Shown piece by piece: positions 51,009 through 59,679 of a stretch of 64,000 nt of DNA (position 1 is the first letter of the stretch; each line of letters starts with the position of its first letter). The DNA is from Armatimonadota bacterium. Its GTDB lineage: Bacteria > Armatimonadota > Zipacnadia > JAUWAU01. The stretch spans positions 1 through 64,000 of the forward strand of contig JAUWAU010000016.1 of assembly GCA_030601885.1 (NCBI GenBank), read 5' to 3'. The translations under genes were made by a program, and so were the position numbers. The notes under the pieces are model-generated. The model was not told where the DNA came from and did no database searches. It saw only the letters and a list, made by a program, of their open reading frames with translations.

Positions 51009-51770
51009 GTCCTCCCGACAACCACACTCCACGTCCTCCGCCTCCGCCAGCGCTGCGGCGAGCACCAGACCACGCACCTGCTCCGCCTGCGCCGTCATGC
51101 TCTCGACAATCTCCAGGTGGCTGATGGGGGTCGGCGAGATGCCCGCGGCCAGATTCGTCACCATGCAAATGGCCGCATAGCACATGCCGGCCTCACGCGC
51201 AAGGGCCACCTCCGGATAATTGGTCATACCCACTACATCGGCGCCCCACGTGCGATACATGCGGATCTCAGCCGGCGTCTCGAACCGTGGCCCTTCGGCG
51301 CACAGGTACGTGCCGCCGTCGTGGAGCTGGAGGCTCTGCCCTCGGGCTGCAGAGCGAATCACCCCGCGCAATCGCGGGCAGTATGGCTCCGTCATGTCCA
51401 CATGCTCGACACTGTCGTCGCCCCCATCGAAGAACGTATCCGCTCTGGCTTTCGTGTTATCGATGAACTGGTCGATGAGCACGAGCGCCGGCCGCAGCCA
51501 GTCGTTCCTGAGCGACCCGACGGCATTCGTCGCTATGATGCTCCGGATGCCGAGCTTCTTCAGCGCCTTGATATTGGCCCGAAAGTTAATCCGATGCGGC
51601 GGGATGCTATGCTGCTCGCCATGCCGGGGCATGAAGGCTATCTCTTTGCCCTGCATCCGCCCGACGACGACGTGCGCCCGCCCGTATGGGGTGTCCACGC
51701 CTTGCTGCTGGACATCCTCCAGCCCATTCAGCGCATAGACACCCGTCCCACCAACTATGGCCACATGCAT
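50997..51770 (-). CDS. mtnP: Methylthioadenosine/methylthioinosine phosphorylase (MtnP family)
   Basis: A 257-residue family 2 nucleoside phosphorylase. It has AIVGGTGVYALNGLEDV (phosphate loop), IAFMPRHGEQHSIPPHRINF, IIATNAVGSL and YLCAEGPRFETPAEIRMYR. Where MTA phosphorylases have Asp (TDYD) to bind the 6-amino group, this protein has Asn206 (CMVTNLAAG), as in 6-oxopurine-specific enzymes. With mtaD two genes away, it probably cleaves methylthioinosine to hypoxanthine and methylthioribose-1-phosphate, the MtnA substrate. The ATG at 51770 has GGAGGA 7 nt upstream. The last codons and stop lie in a dispersed repeat. Confidence 0.9.
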   Translation of the reverse strand: MHVAIVGGTGVYALNGLEDVQQQGVDTPYGRAHVVVGRMQGKEIAFMPRHGEQHSIPPHRINFRANIKALKKLGIRSIIATNAVGSLRNDWLRPALVLIDQFIDNTKARADTFFDGGDDSVEHVDMTEPYCPRLRGVIRSAARGQSLQLHDGGTYLCAEGPRFETPAEIRMYRTWGADVVGMTNYPEVALAREAGMCYAAICMVTNLAAGISPTPISHLEIVESMTAQAEQVRGLVLAAALAEAEDVECGCREDGSG

Positions 51771-51931
51771 AGGGGCATCCTCCAACCCGCAACGCGCCGC
51801 AATTCGCGGCCGCGGGACGTCTTTCCTTCCATCCTCCGAGTGCGGCGCCGGCCGTTGACACATGGGAGGTATTTCCCTACAATCACCCGGCCTTTGCTCC
51901 CACGCGCCGTACATTGCGGAGGATGCACCAC

Positions 51932-52156
51932 ATGTCGGCCGGGTCCTGGGAGTCGTTCTTCGAGGTCGGTCAGTGGCCGGCGCAGCTCGCGGCAGCGGAC
52001 GGCGCAACCGTGTTCGTCCCGACGGCGCGAGTCGTCGCCGACGGCATCAAGCATCAGGCTGAAGAGGCGCCGCCCTCCGACGAGCCGGCGTCCCCGCCTC
52101 AACCCGAGCCGGAGGCGCCGGGCGCACCGGAGGAGCGCAAGTCCATCTTCGACTAA
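51932..52156 (+). CDS. Small hypothetical protein with acidic/proline tail
   Basis: A 74-residue protein. A short conserved-looking head (SWESFFEVGQWPAQLAAADG) is followed by a Pro/Glu-rich tail (EPASPPQPEPEAPGAPEER). GGAGGA lies 9 nt upstream of the ATG at 51932. It is divergent from mtnP and 40 bp before the homocysteine methyltransferase gene. I cannot assign a function. Confidence 0.4.
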   Translation: MSAGSWESFFEVGQWPAQLAAADGATVFVPTARVVADGIKHQAEEAPPSDEPASPPQPEPEAPGAPEERKSIFD

Positions 52157-52196
52157 CGGGGTCGCGCGGCGTGCCTCGTTCCTCGGGAGGCCGAAC

Positions 52197-53078
52197 ATGA
52201 GCGACGAAGGCTTTCTGGCGGCATCGCGGTCTGGCATATTGCTCCTCGACGGGGCGATGGGCACCCAGCTCATGGCCGCCGGCGCATCGGAACGCGACAG
52301 AATGGAATGGAACGTGTCGCATCCGGACGTCGTCGAGCGCCTATTGCGGGAGTACGTGGATGCGGGCTCTGACGTCATCGAAACCAATACCTTTGCCGCC
52401 ACGAGGCAGCAGCTTGCGCGCTGCGGCCATGGGGATCGGGTTGCAGAGATCGCTGAGGCTGCCACGCGCGTGGCACGACGGGCGGCCGATGGTAAGGCCT
52501 TCGTGGCCGCCTGCGTTGGCCCGACGGGGGAGCTACCGGAGCCGTACGGAGATCTGAAGCCCGAGGCGGCAGTGGGTATCTTCGCCGAGCAGATCGAGGC
52601 GCACGCAGCAGCCGGCGTTGACCTCGTCTTGCTCGAGACGTTCATCGCTCTCGAAGAACTCGAGCCCGCTGTGAGCGCCGCGAAGCGGGCCGCGCCGGAC
52701 GTCCCACTGGCGGCGACCATGTCGTTTGACCGGGGAGCCCACACCAGCTTCGGCGTGGATGGCGAGACGGCGGCAAGCCGACTCGTGGAGCTGGGCTGCA
52801 ATATCGTGGGGGCCAACTGCGCCTACGGGGATGAGCTGGTCAGCGTGATGGCGGCCATGCGAGCGGCAGTGGACGTGCCACTGCTCTGCCAGCCGAATGC
52901 CGGCCTACCACAGCTCGTAGACGGCGAGACGGTCTTCGCGGCGCAGCCCGGGGAGTTTGCCGAGTTGGCGAAGCGTCTGAAAGACGTAGGAGTGACCCTC
53001 TTCGGCGGCTGCTGCGGGACCACCCCGGCGCACATCCGCGCACTGGCACAGGCAGTCAGGACTCCGTCGGGCCGTTGA
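52197..53078 (+). CDS. Homocysteine S-methyltransferase family protein
   Basis: A 293-residue Pfam S-methyl_trans domain protein. It has LLLDGAMGTQLMAAG, DVIETNTFAATRQQL and the zinc ligands Cys ~208 (GANCAYG) and Cys272-Cys273 (FGGCCGTTPAH). It transfers a methyl group to homocysteine from methionine derivatives, betaine or, with a partner, a corrinoid protein. It is only the N-terminal module of MetH in size. GGGAGG precedes the ATG at 52197. Its position beside the MTA salvage genes fits methionine recycling. Confidence 0.88.
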   Translation: MSDEGFLAASRSGILLLDGAMGTQLMAAGASERDRMEWNVSHPDVVERLLREYVDAGSDVIETNTFAATRQQLARCGHGDRVAEIAEAATRVARRAADGKAFVAACVGPTGELPEPYGDLKPEAAVGIFAEQIEAHAAAGVDLVLLETFIALEELEPAVSAAKRAAPDVPLAATMSFDRGAHTSFGVDGETAASRLVELGCNIVGANCAYGDELVSVMAAMRAAVDVPLLCQPNAGLPQLVDGETVFAAQPGEFAELAKRLKDVGVTLFGGCCGTTPAHIRALAQAVRTPSGR

Positions 53079-53152
53079 GCAAGTTCACGCCCGCTGCTGC
53101 CGCACCCGGCTCCGCGCCCGCGGCAGCTCCGGGCCAGGAGGAAGATGCGCCA

Positions 53153-53533
53153 ATGGAATTCCCCGACGACTTGAAGTACACGGACAAGCACATGTGGGCG
53201 CGTGTGGACGGCAGCGAGATCACAGTAGGCCTCACAGCGTACGCAGCGGACGAGATGGGCGAGATCGTGTACGTGCAGCTTCCCGAGGAGGGGGAGGCGG
53301 CGGTGGCCGGGGAGCCCTTCGGATCCATTGAGTCCACGAAGGCGATAGAGGATCTGGTCGCGCCCGTCGGGGGCAAGGTGAAGAAGGTGAACACGCAGAT
53401 CGTGGACGCCCCGGAGACCATCAACGAGGACCCCTATGGAAATGGCTGGCTTGTGGTGGTCGATGCCGAGGATGTGAAGCAGGTAGACGAGCTGCTCAGC
53501 GCCGCCGACTACGAGGCACAGATGGCGAAGTAG
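53153..53533 (+). CDS. gcvH: Glycine cleavage system H protein
   Basis: A 126-residue lipoyl-carrier protein. The lipoyl-accepting Lys63 sits in FGSIESTKAIEDL, and KYTDKHMWARVDG and NEDPYGNGWLVVV are typical. I chose the ATG at 53153, which gives the usual H-protein length and has GGAGGA upstream. A TTG at 53075 overlapping the previous stop would add a 26-residue Ala/Pro-rich tail. No gcvT or gcvP lies in the window. The next gene is its probable lipoylation enzyme. Confidence 0.92.
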   Translation: MEFPDDLKYTDKHMWARVDGSEITVGLTAYAADEMGEIVYVQLPEEGEAAVAGEPFGSIESTKAIEDLVAPVGGKVKKVNTQIVDAPETINEDPYGNGWLVVVDAEDVKQVDELLSAADYEAQMAK

Positions 53534-53560
53534 GCGACGGGAATCAGACAACGACCCCTC

Positions 53561-54427
53561 ATGGCTACCAGGAAGCCCACATGGCGGCTCATCCGCTCCG
53601 GATTTGCCGACGGCTTTGAGAACATGGCCATTGACGAGGCGCTCATGCTGTCCTGTGCGGAGGGCGCCTCGCCCCCGACGCTGCGGCTGTATGGTTGGCG
53701 GCCGCCGGGAGTGAGCCTGGGCTACTTTCAGCCGGTCGATGGCCAGATCGACCAGGAGGAGTGCGCACGGCGCGGGTACACGGTGGTGCGTCGTCCGACG
53801 GGCGGACGTGCGATCCTGCACGACGACGAGGTGACGTACAGCGTCTCCGTGCGGCAGGCGGATCTGCCGGGGGGCGCAAAGCTGCTGTCATCGTATCGGG
53901 AGATATCTCGCGGCATCGAGGCCGCGCTGCGGCGGGTCGGCGTCGCGGCATCTCCAGCAGCCGGAGAGACGAAGAGTGGCAGCCAAGTGCCGCCCGCGGC
54001 GTGCTTCGCCAGGGCGGCGCGGAGCGACATGACCGTCGATGGCCGCAAGATCGTCGGCAGTGCGCAGGCCCGCCGCCACGGTGCCATCCTGCAGCATGGC
54101 TCGATCCCGCTGCGCGTGCATGTGGCCGATGTTGCCGCCGTCATGGCACCGGACAGCCGAGCGAAAGCGGCGCTCGGGGAGGCGGCAGTGTCCGTTTCGG
54201 ACGCCGCGGGCCGCCAGGTGAGCTTCGAGGAGCTCTGCGAGGCTCTGATAGCTGGGTTCGAACAGGGCCTGGGAGTGACGCTGGTTCCTGGGAATCTGAC
54301 GGATGAGGAGCGAACGGTCGCGGCCCGCCTGTGCGCCACCAAGTACGGCACTGATGCGTGGAACCTCGAGCGTCCCGGACCACGCCGGGGCTCTCACTCG
54401 GCGAAGAGCTTGGCGATCTCGTCCTGA
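53561..54427 (+). CDS. LipM-like octanoyltransferase / lipoate-protein ligase
   Basis: A 288-residue BPL_LplA_LipB domain protein. RRPTGGR (77-83) and ILHDDEVTYSV form the lipoyl/octanoyl pocket, Lys163 stands in DGRKIVGSAQ, and Cys148 (PPAACFAR) fits the acyl-accepting Cys of LipM. That Cys favours LipM octanoyltransferase over an ATP-dependent ligase. It is placed 27 bp after gcvH, its likely substrate. The 3' end overlaps the convergent AIR-synthase-like gene by 34 bp. Confidence 0.85.
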   Translation: MATRKPTWRLIRSGFADGFENMAIDEALMLSCAEGASPPTLRLYGWRPPGVSLGYFQPVDGQIDQEECARRGYTVVRRPTGGRAILHDDEVTYSVSVRQADLPGGAKLLSSYREISRGIEAALRRVGVAASPAAGETKSGSQVPPAACFARAARSDMTVDGRKIVGSAQARRHGAILQHGSIPLRVHVADVAAVMAPDSRAKAALGEAAVSVSDAAGRQVSFEELCEALIAGFEQGLGVTLVPGNLTDEERTVAARLCATKYGTDAWNLERPGPRRGSHSAKSLAISS

Positions 54428-55413
54428 TCGTATCGGGGCAGGTCGGCGAGGCGTTTGCCTCGCCGCAGCTTGACGCCCTGCTGCGAGCCAACGAGGTGGC
54501 CAATGATACCACACTCGAACCCCTCGTCCAGAAGTGCCCACAGAATCTGCAGCGCATGGGATTCGGGGGCAGAGATGAGCAGAGCCCCCGAGGCGATCAC
54601 CCCGAGCGGATCCAGCCCGAGCTTCTCCCATATCTCCCCATAAGGGTTCAGGCGCTGCAGCTCGTCGAAGTCCACCTCGACGCCGACGTTGGCCGCAATG
54701 GCAAGCTCCCAAATGCCGGTGGCCACGCCACCCTCGGTAGGATCGTGCATGGCGTGCACCCGCCCCGCCTGGCAGGCGATGCGCGCCTCAGGCACAACGC
54801 TGATGCCGGGATCGTGCAGTAAGTTGCGCAGACGCTCGATATCGTCGGCTGAATAGCCGGCATCGGCCAAGAAAGTGGACTTCTCCCGGGCCAGTATCGC
54901 TGTACCCTCGAGCGCGACAGCTTTCGTGAGCAGGAGCAGGTCGCCCGGCTTGGCCCCGGCCGTGCGAATCAGATGGCTCTTGGCCACCTCCCCGAGCATC
55001 TGCCCAACGATGATGGGGCGGTCCAGCCCGTACGTTATCTCCGTATGCCCGCCGACGAGCGACACATCGAGCGCGGCGCAGGCACTCAAAATCTGATCGA
55101 AGATGTCGTGAGCCAATTGCTCAGTGCTGCGCCTCTGCGGAAGCAGAACCGTCGCCAGAAACCACTTCGGCGTGGCTCCGCTCGTGGCTATGTCGTTGGC
55201 GTTGATCGTGACCGCATACCACCCGATCTCATCGGTGGCGAACGTGATGGGATCGGTCTTGGCGACAAGGCAGACCTCGGGCATCTCGATGACGGCCACG
55301 TCCTCGCCGATCTGGGGACCGACAAGCACCCGGTCATCTCTGAGCTCGACCTTCGCGAGCAACTCGCGAAGCGTGTCAATGCTCAGCTTGCCTATGGGGA
55401 GGTAGTTGGGCAT
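54394..55413 (-). CDS. AIR synthase-related protein (HypE/PurM-like)
   Basis: A 339-residue protein of the PurM/HypE/ThiL ATP-binding fold. IGEDVAVIEMPEVCLVAKTD and TINANDIATSGATPKWFLAT are the N-terminal ATP-site signatures, and HAMHDPTEGGVATGIWELA is the C-terminal motif of HypE-like proteins. It lacks the conserved C-terminal Cys of HypE (ends DEIAKLFAE) and has no hydrogenase genes nearby, so its substrate is unknown. The start is uncertain; the ATG at 55413 fits the conserved region best. Confidence 0.78.
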   Translation of the reverse strand: MPNYLPIGKLSIDTLRELLAKVELRDDRVLVGPQIGEDVAVIEMPEVCLVAKTDPITFATDEIGWYAVTINANDIATSGATPKWFLATVLLPQRRSTEQLAHDIFDQILSACAALDVSLVGGHTEITYGLDRPIIVGQMLGEVAKSHLIRTAGAKPGDLLLLTKAVALEGTAILAREKSTFLADAGYSADDIERLRNLLHDPGISVVPEARIACQAGRVHAMHDPTEGGVATGIWELAIAANVGVEVDFDELQRLNPYGEIWEKLGLDPLGVIASGALLISAPESHALQILWALLDEGFECGIIGHLVGSQQGVKLRRGKRLADLPRYDQDEIAKLFAE

Positions 55414-55456
55414 GACGTATGCGCCACGGCAAAGGCGGCGGGCCACAGGTGCCGGC

Positions 55457-56116
55457 CTACAGTATGTGAGCCGGGAGCCGGGCGGCGGAATCGAGCACCA
55501 GATCTGCTCCGGCCTGCTCCAACTCCCGCCGATCCGCGCCGCTCGTCAGTACGCCAACTGTGGTGAGACCGGCGTTCTTGCCAGACATCATGTCACTGAT
55601 ATGGTCCCCCACCATGATGGCTTCGTCAGTGGCGCAGCCGAGCTCGCGGAGCGCGGCGAGCAAGTGGTCCTGATGAGGCTTGACGTTGGGGACGTCGTCG
55701 CGGGTGAGAATGACGTCGCAGGGGAAATGATGCCTGGCCCGAATGCGCCGTACGCATTCGGCGCAGTTCCGCGTGACAATTCCGACCTTGATGCCGCGGC
55801 GCTGTAGCTCAGCCAGGGCGCGTGCGACGCCGGGGAAGAGCTCCGCACCGGCCGCGGCCGTCAACTCGATGTCAAGAATGGCTGCGTCAGCCCCCTCAGT
55901 GAAACACTGAGCAGCCGCTGTTGACTCTCCCAGGTGCTCCCGCGCCAACTCCACCATTTCCAGCACCCAACGCCCGTCAAGCAGCTCGCCCGGCACGCCC
56001 GCGGACTCGGCCACACCTCGCACGCGGACGCGCATCTCCTCGAAGTCTATCCGCGTGCGTGCCACGGTACCGTCGAAGTCCAGCAAAACCGCTCGGACGC
56101 CTGTCAGCTTTGCCAT
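55457..56116 (-). CDS. HAD-family phosphatase (phosphoglycolate phosphatase-like)
   Basis: A 219-residue HAD hydrolase. Motif I LLDFDGTVARTR gives the nucleophile Asp and acid/base Asp, motif II VGIVTRN, motif III Lys near VPNVKPHQDHL, and motif IV MVGDHISDMMSGKNAG. A small helical cap lies between motifs I and II. It may hydrolyse phosphoglycolate or another small phosphate ester. It lies 25 bp after the UPF0182 gene on the same strand. Confidence 0.85.
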   Translation of the reverse strand: MAKLTGVRAVLLDFDGTVARTRIDFEEMRVRVRGVAESAGVPGELLDGRWVLEMVELAREHLGESTAAAQCFTEGADAAILDIELTAAAGAELFPGVARALAELQRRGIKVGIVTRNCAECVRRIRARHHFPCDVILTRDDVPNVKPHQDHLLAALRELGCATDEAIMVGDHISDMMSGKNAGLTTVGVLTSGADRRELEQAGADLVLDSAARLPAHIL

Positions 56117-56141
56117 TCGTCGGAGTTGGGGGAGTGCCCTA

Positions 56142-59100
56142 TCAGTCGCTCGTCGCGGGCTGCGCCGGCGCCGGGCGCCCCTGCCGTGTGGATTCCATCT
56201 CGTCCACGAGCTGCTCAATGAGCCGCCCGATCTCCTTCTGCTCCCTGTCGTAGCCGGCGAAGTCGCCGCCGCGGAGCAGCCCCTGCGCGCGAGAATATCG
56301 TGCGCGGATTTGTCGGGCCAGCTCCATGAGCGCCGATGGCACTTCCGCGCCTGCCGGAGCTACTCCGACGGGCCGCCTTGCGCTCGGCGCCGCCCGCACG
56401 ACCTCCGTGCCGAACATCTTGGCCAGGGCTTCATCGAGCGTCATGCCCCACGCGATATTGTCATTCGCTCCCAGGATCACCATCTTGAGCTGCGGTATCG
56501 GCGCGAACTCTGACTGCACGTATAGCGGCTCCACGTACAAGATGGAATCCTCAATGGGGATGACCAACAGATTGCCTTTAATGACGCGACTGCCTGAGTC
56601 GTTCCAAAGAGTGTAATTCTTGGATATCTCGGGATCTGCGTTGATGTCGGCCTCGATCAGCATCGGGCCGTCGATCACTTTCTTCTTCGGAAAGAGGTAT
56701 ACGATCAGCTCGCCGTAGTGCTCGGGATCGCACCGCGCACACATCCAGGCGAGCATGTTCTTGTCGCTCTTGCCGTACGGCGTGAAGGGAGTCATGAGCA
56801 GGAACTCTTCCGCGCCCGGGTTCGCCCCACCGCCCTTCGCCCCCTCCGGAAGCGTCATCACGACATAATACGACTCCATAACCTGCTGCCGGCCGGCGAA
56901 CTCCTCGACGGGGAACGACCAGCGGTCCTCCTGCTGATAGAAGGTCGGCACATCAGTCATATGATAGAGTTGATACATCTGCGACTGTATGCGGAACAGG
57001 CCCTCTGGATATCTGATGTGCGCCATCAGGGACTCGCTCATCTCGTCTTTGCCCTTGAAGACCTCAGGGAAGATCTTACGGTACGTCTGGAGTACCGGGT
57101 CTTGTTCATCAAACACGTAGAACGTGACGGTACCATCGTACGCATCGAGGCGGACCTTAACCGAGTTGCGCAGGTAGTTGACGTTGAGGCTTTGCCCGCC
57201 AATCATTGGTTGCTCGGAATAGGGATAGCGACTGGTGGCCGTGTATCCATCAGTGATCCACTGTAGCTTCTCGTCGGCTATGACGAGGTACGGATCCCGG
57301 TCGAGCAGCAGGAACGGCGCAATGGCCCCGATGCGCTCGTGCACCGTCCGATGCATCATAATGCGGCTTGTATCGTGCACGATGGAGGAACTGAACAGGA
57401 TTGGCCAAGCCCGGAAGCGCGCAAAGAATGCGAGCCGACGGAAATAGGAGGAGACGGCCACGCCGCCGTCGCCCGAGTACCGGGTGTACGCATTCCCGGC
57501 GCCGCCCAGAGGATAATCCAGTTCGTCGTCGCGTGCACCGACGATGCAGAAATCGGTGGTCGTCTTCACCAGTTCCAGGGGGCGCGCCCCCCGCCGCGCG
57601 GGCCGGGGGCCCGTCGGTTGGGGGGCCTCCGCCGGTGGTGGTGGTGGCGCCGCTTCTTCGCCGGGCCCTTCAGGCGCCCCCATGAGCGGTGCCCCCAGCG
57701 GGGCTTCACGCTCCACCGCAACCTGATAGTAAAGGCCCGCTCGCGCCGCGGGGACGGCCAGGGCCGCCATGCCCTCCGGCGGGGGATACGGTGGGGGGAT
57801 GTCTTTGACAAAGAAGTTCGGCTCTCCGGCAAGGGTGGTCTCGTTCACCGGTGCCAGGACGAAGCCGTGCCCGTGGGTATACTGCATGTGTCTGTTGATC
57901 CACGTGCCACTCGGCAGGTCCTCCACATTCAACTGGCGGGCGGCGAGCATCACCTGGCGCATCTGGCCGTCGATGGTATAGCGATCGACGTCCACATCGG
58001 CGAACTCGTAGTACGTTCGCAGTTGGTGCCTCTGATTGGCTACCGTCTCCAGTGGTCGATCGTCCCACAATCTCAGGTTGTTTATCGTTGCCGGATTCGC
58101 GGCGACCTCCGCACTCGTCAGCGGCGTGACGTCGTAGGGCTCCTCCTGGACATCTGCGAGGCCATACGCATCGCGGGTGTAGTCAATGTTGTAACGCAGG
58201 AACCTCTCTTCCCGCTGCAGCTCCGAGGGACGCACGAGAATGGCCTGCACCGCCGCCGGGGCGGCGAACTTGCCGAGCCCGGAGAAAATCAGCAGACCCG
58301 CAATGGCCATGCCAACCGCCCGTACGCTCAGCCTGCGGATGGCGATGACCGTCACCACCGCGCACACCAGCGCCACCGCGATAAGCGCATAGTACAGCGG
58401 TACACGGGCGTAGAAATCGGTGTAGCCGATGCCGTACACTTTCTCCTGCCCGGGCTGGGTGGTGAGCAGGCGGAAGCGATCCAGCCAATATCCTGCGGCC
58501 TTGCAGACGAACGCCGCCGCGAGCAGCGAGAAGGCGTGGAGTCTGGCCGGTGGAGCGAGATGCACGGTGCCTGGAACGATGCGAAGGCTCTCCTCATACA
58601 AGTACACCAGACACACCAGCACCAGCGCTATGAGGATGCCCTGGAAAAAGACGCCCCATACATACTGAATGAACGGCAGTCGAAAGACGTAGAAAGCGAT
58701 CTCTCTGCCGAAGATGGGGTCGCTCAGCACACTGCCGTCATCTGCAGTGAACGGCGTGCTGTGGGTGAATTGAAGAAAGGGCAGAGCCCGGTGGCTGGCC
58801 AAGATTGCCGCAACCACTGCAACGAGGATCGCCACCCCAAGGATGGCCTTGTCAATGTGCCGCTCGATGGTCGCGCGCTCCGCCGGTGGGAGCAGCCGCT
58901 TGCCGATGAAGGTAATATCGTCAGACGTAGAGCGACGTGCAATCCGACAATTCCACCATAGCCAAAAGAAAAACGGCACGCCCACGAGGGCGGCCAGTGC
59001 GATTCTGGTCTTGTAGATAGTAATGAATACCGAGCGGTACCCGACGTTGGAGATCCAGAGCCACTCCGTGTAGACGGTCAAAGCCTTCCAGATGAAGATA

Positions 59101-59153
59101 ATGGCGAGGCAAACGAACCCCGCAATCCACAGTGCTTTCTGGCTGCGCGCCAC
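56142..59153 (-). CDS. UPF0182 family membrane protein
   Basis: A 1003-residue protein of UPF0182 (COG1615). About seven TM helices occupy the first ~290 residues (LWIAGFVCLAIIFIWKAL; GVFFQGILIALVLVCLVYLY). A large extracytoplasmic domain follows with family motifs RDAYGLADV, FVLAPVNETTLAGEPNFFVK and MIGGQSLNVNYLRNSVKVRL. The function is unknown. A Pro-rich insert (PPPPPAEAPQPTGPRPARRG) is lineage-specific. It starts with a GTG that overlaps the stop of the bifunctional nuclease gene (TAGTG), so the two are translationally coupled. Confidence 0.9.
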   Translation of the reverse strand: MARSQKALWIAGFVCLAIIFIWKALTVYTEWLWISNVGYRSVFITIYKTRIALAALVGVPFFFWLWWNCRIARRSTSDDITFIGKRLLPPAERATIERHIDKAILGVAILVAVVAAILASHRALPFLQFTHSTPFTADDGSVLSDPIFGREIAFYVFRLPFIQYVWGVFFQGILIALVLVCLVYLYEESLRIVPGTVHLAPPARLHAFSLLAAAFVCKAAGYWLDRFRLLTTQPGQEKVYGIGYTDFYARVPLYYALIAVALVCAVVTVIAIRRLSVRAVGMAIAGLLIFSGLGKFAAPAAVQAILVRPSELQREERFLRYNIDYTRDAYGLADVQEEPYDVTPLTSAEVAANPATINNLRLWDDRPLETVANQRHQLRTYYEFADVDVDRYTIDGQMRQVMLAARQLNVEDLPSGTWINRHMQYTHGHGFVLAPVNETTLAGEPNFFVKDIPPPYPPPEGMAALAVPAARAGLYYQVAVEREAPLGAPLMGAPEGPGEEAAPPPPPAEAPQPTGPRPARRGARPLELVKTTTDFCIVGARDDELDYPLGGAGNAYTRYSGDGGVAVSSYFRRLAFFARFRAWPILFSSSIVHDTSRIMMHRTVHERIGAIAPFLLLDRDPYLVIADEKLQWITDGYTATSRYPYSEQPMIGGQSLNVNYLRNSVKVRLDAYDGTVTFYVFDEQDPVLQTYRKIFPEVFKGKDEMSESLMAHIRYPEGLFRIQSQMYQLYHMTDVPTFYQQEDRWSFPVEEFAGRQQVMESYYVVMTLPEGAKGGGANPGAEEFLLMTPFTPYGKSDKNMLAWMCARCDPEHYGELIVYLFPKKKVIDGPMLIEADINADPEISKNYTLWNDSGSRVIKGNLLVIPIEDSILYVEPLYVQSEFAPIPQLKMVILGANDNIAWGMTLDEALAKMFGTEVVRAAPSARRPVGVAPAGAEVPSALMELARQIRARYSRAQGLLRGGDFAGYDREQKEIGRLIEQLVDEMESTRQGRPAPAQPATSD

Positions 59154-59626
59154 TATGACTCCTCCGAGCCTTCGATTTCGACGTTATCGAGTAGCTTCTT
59201 GAACTGCTCCACATCATCTTGCTCGGCGTCGTCACTGAATATGGCCGCCTTGTCCAGAACCTCTTCTGAGACAAGTATTGTCGCTTTGGCACGGATGGCG
59301 AGCGCGATGGCATCGCTCGGCCGGGCATCCACCTCGGTGGTTGCTCCGTCTTGCTGGAGCACGACGGTGGCGTAGTACGTCCCGTCCTTGAGATCGGTGA
59401 CGACGATGCGGACGACGTCGTGGCCCAGATTGGAGATGACGTCATAGAGCAGGTCGTGCGTGAATGGCCGCTCCATCTTTTCGTCGCGGAGCCCGGCGGC
59501 GATGGCACTTGCCTCGAAGCTGCCGATCCAGATGGGGAGCAAACGCCGTTCTTCCTTGTCGGCAAGCATCACCACCGGTTTGCCGGTGAAGTCCAGCCCG
59601 ACATTGCGAACAATCATTTCAACCAT
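59153..59626 (-). CDS. Bifunctional nuclease family protein (DUF151)
   Basis: A 157-residue BFN/DUF151 protein. KEERRLLPIWIGSFEASAIA and MERPFTHDLLYDVISNLGHD are family hallmarks, with DARPSDAIALAIRAKATILV near the C-terminus. Characterised members have RNase and DNase activity; the role here is inferred. GGAGAGGA lies 5 nt before the ATG. It is coupled to UPF0182 by a one-base overlap. Confidence 0.9.
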   Translation of the reverse strand: MVEMIVRNVGLDFTGKPVVMLADKEERRLLPIWIGSFEASAIAAGLRDEKMERPFTHDLLYDVISNLGHDVVRIVVTDLKDGTYYATVVLQQDGATTEVDARPSDAIALAIRAKATILVSEEVLDKAAIFSDDAEQDDVEQFKKLLDNVEIEGSEES

Positions 59627-59679
59627 GACGTCCTCTCCGCTTCCGCGCAGTCCTGTCTGCATCGCCAACCTTCGGCGGC

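Noticed and set aside
51117-52196. N-terminal extension of the homocysteine methyltransferase frame
   Set aside because: It runs antisense through mtnP; the ATG at 52197 with GGGAGG gives the full family domain.
57339-58961. 540-codon plus-strand open frame
   Set aside because: Antisense shadow of UPF0182; composition is His/Arg-rich with no domain.
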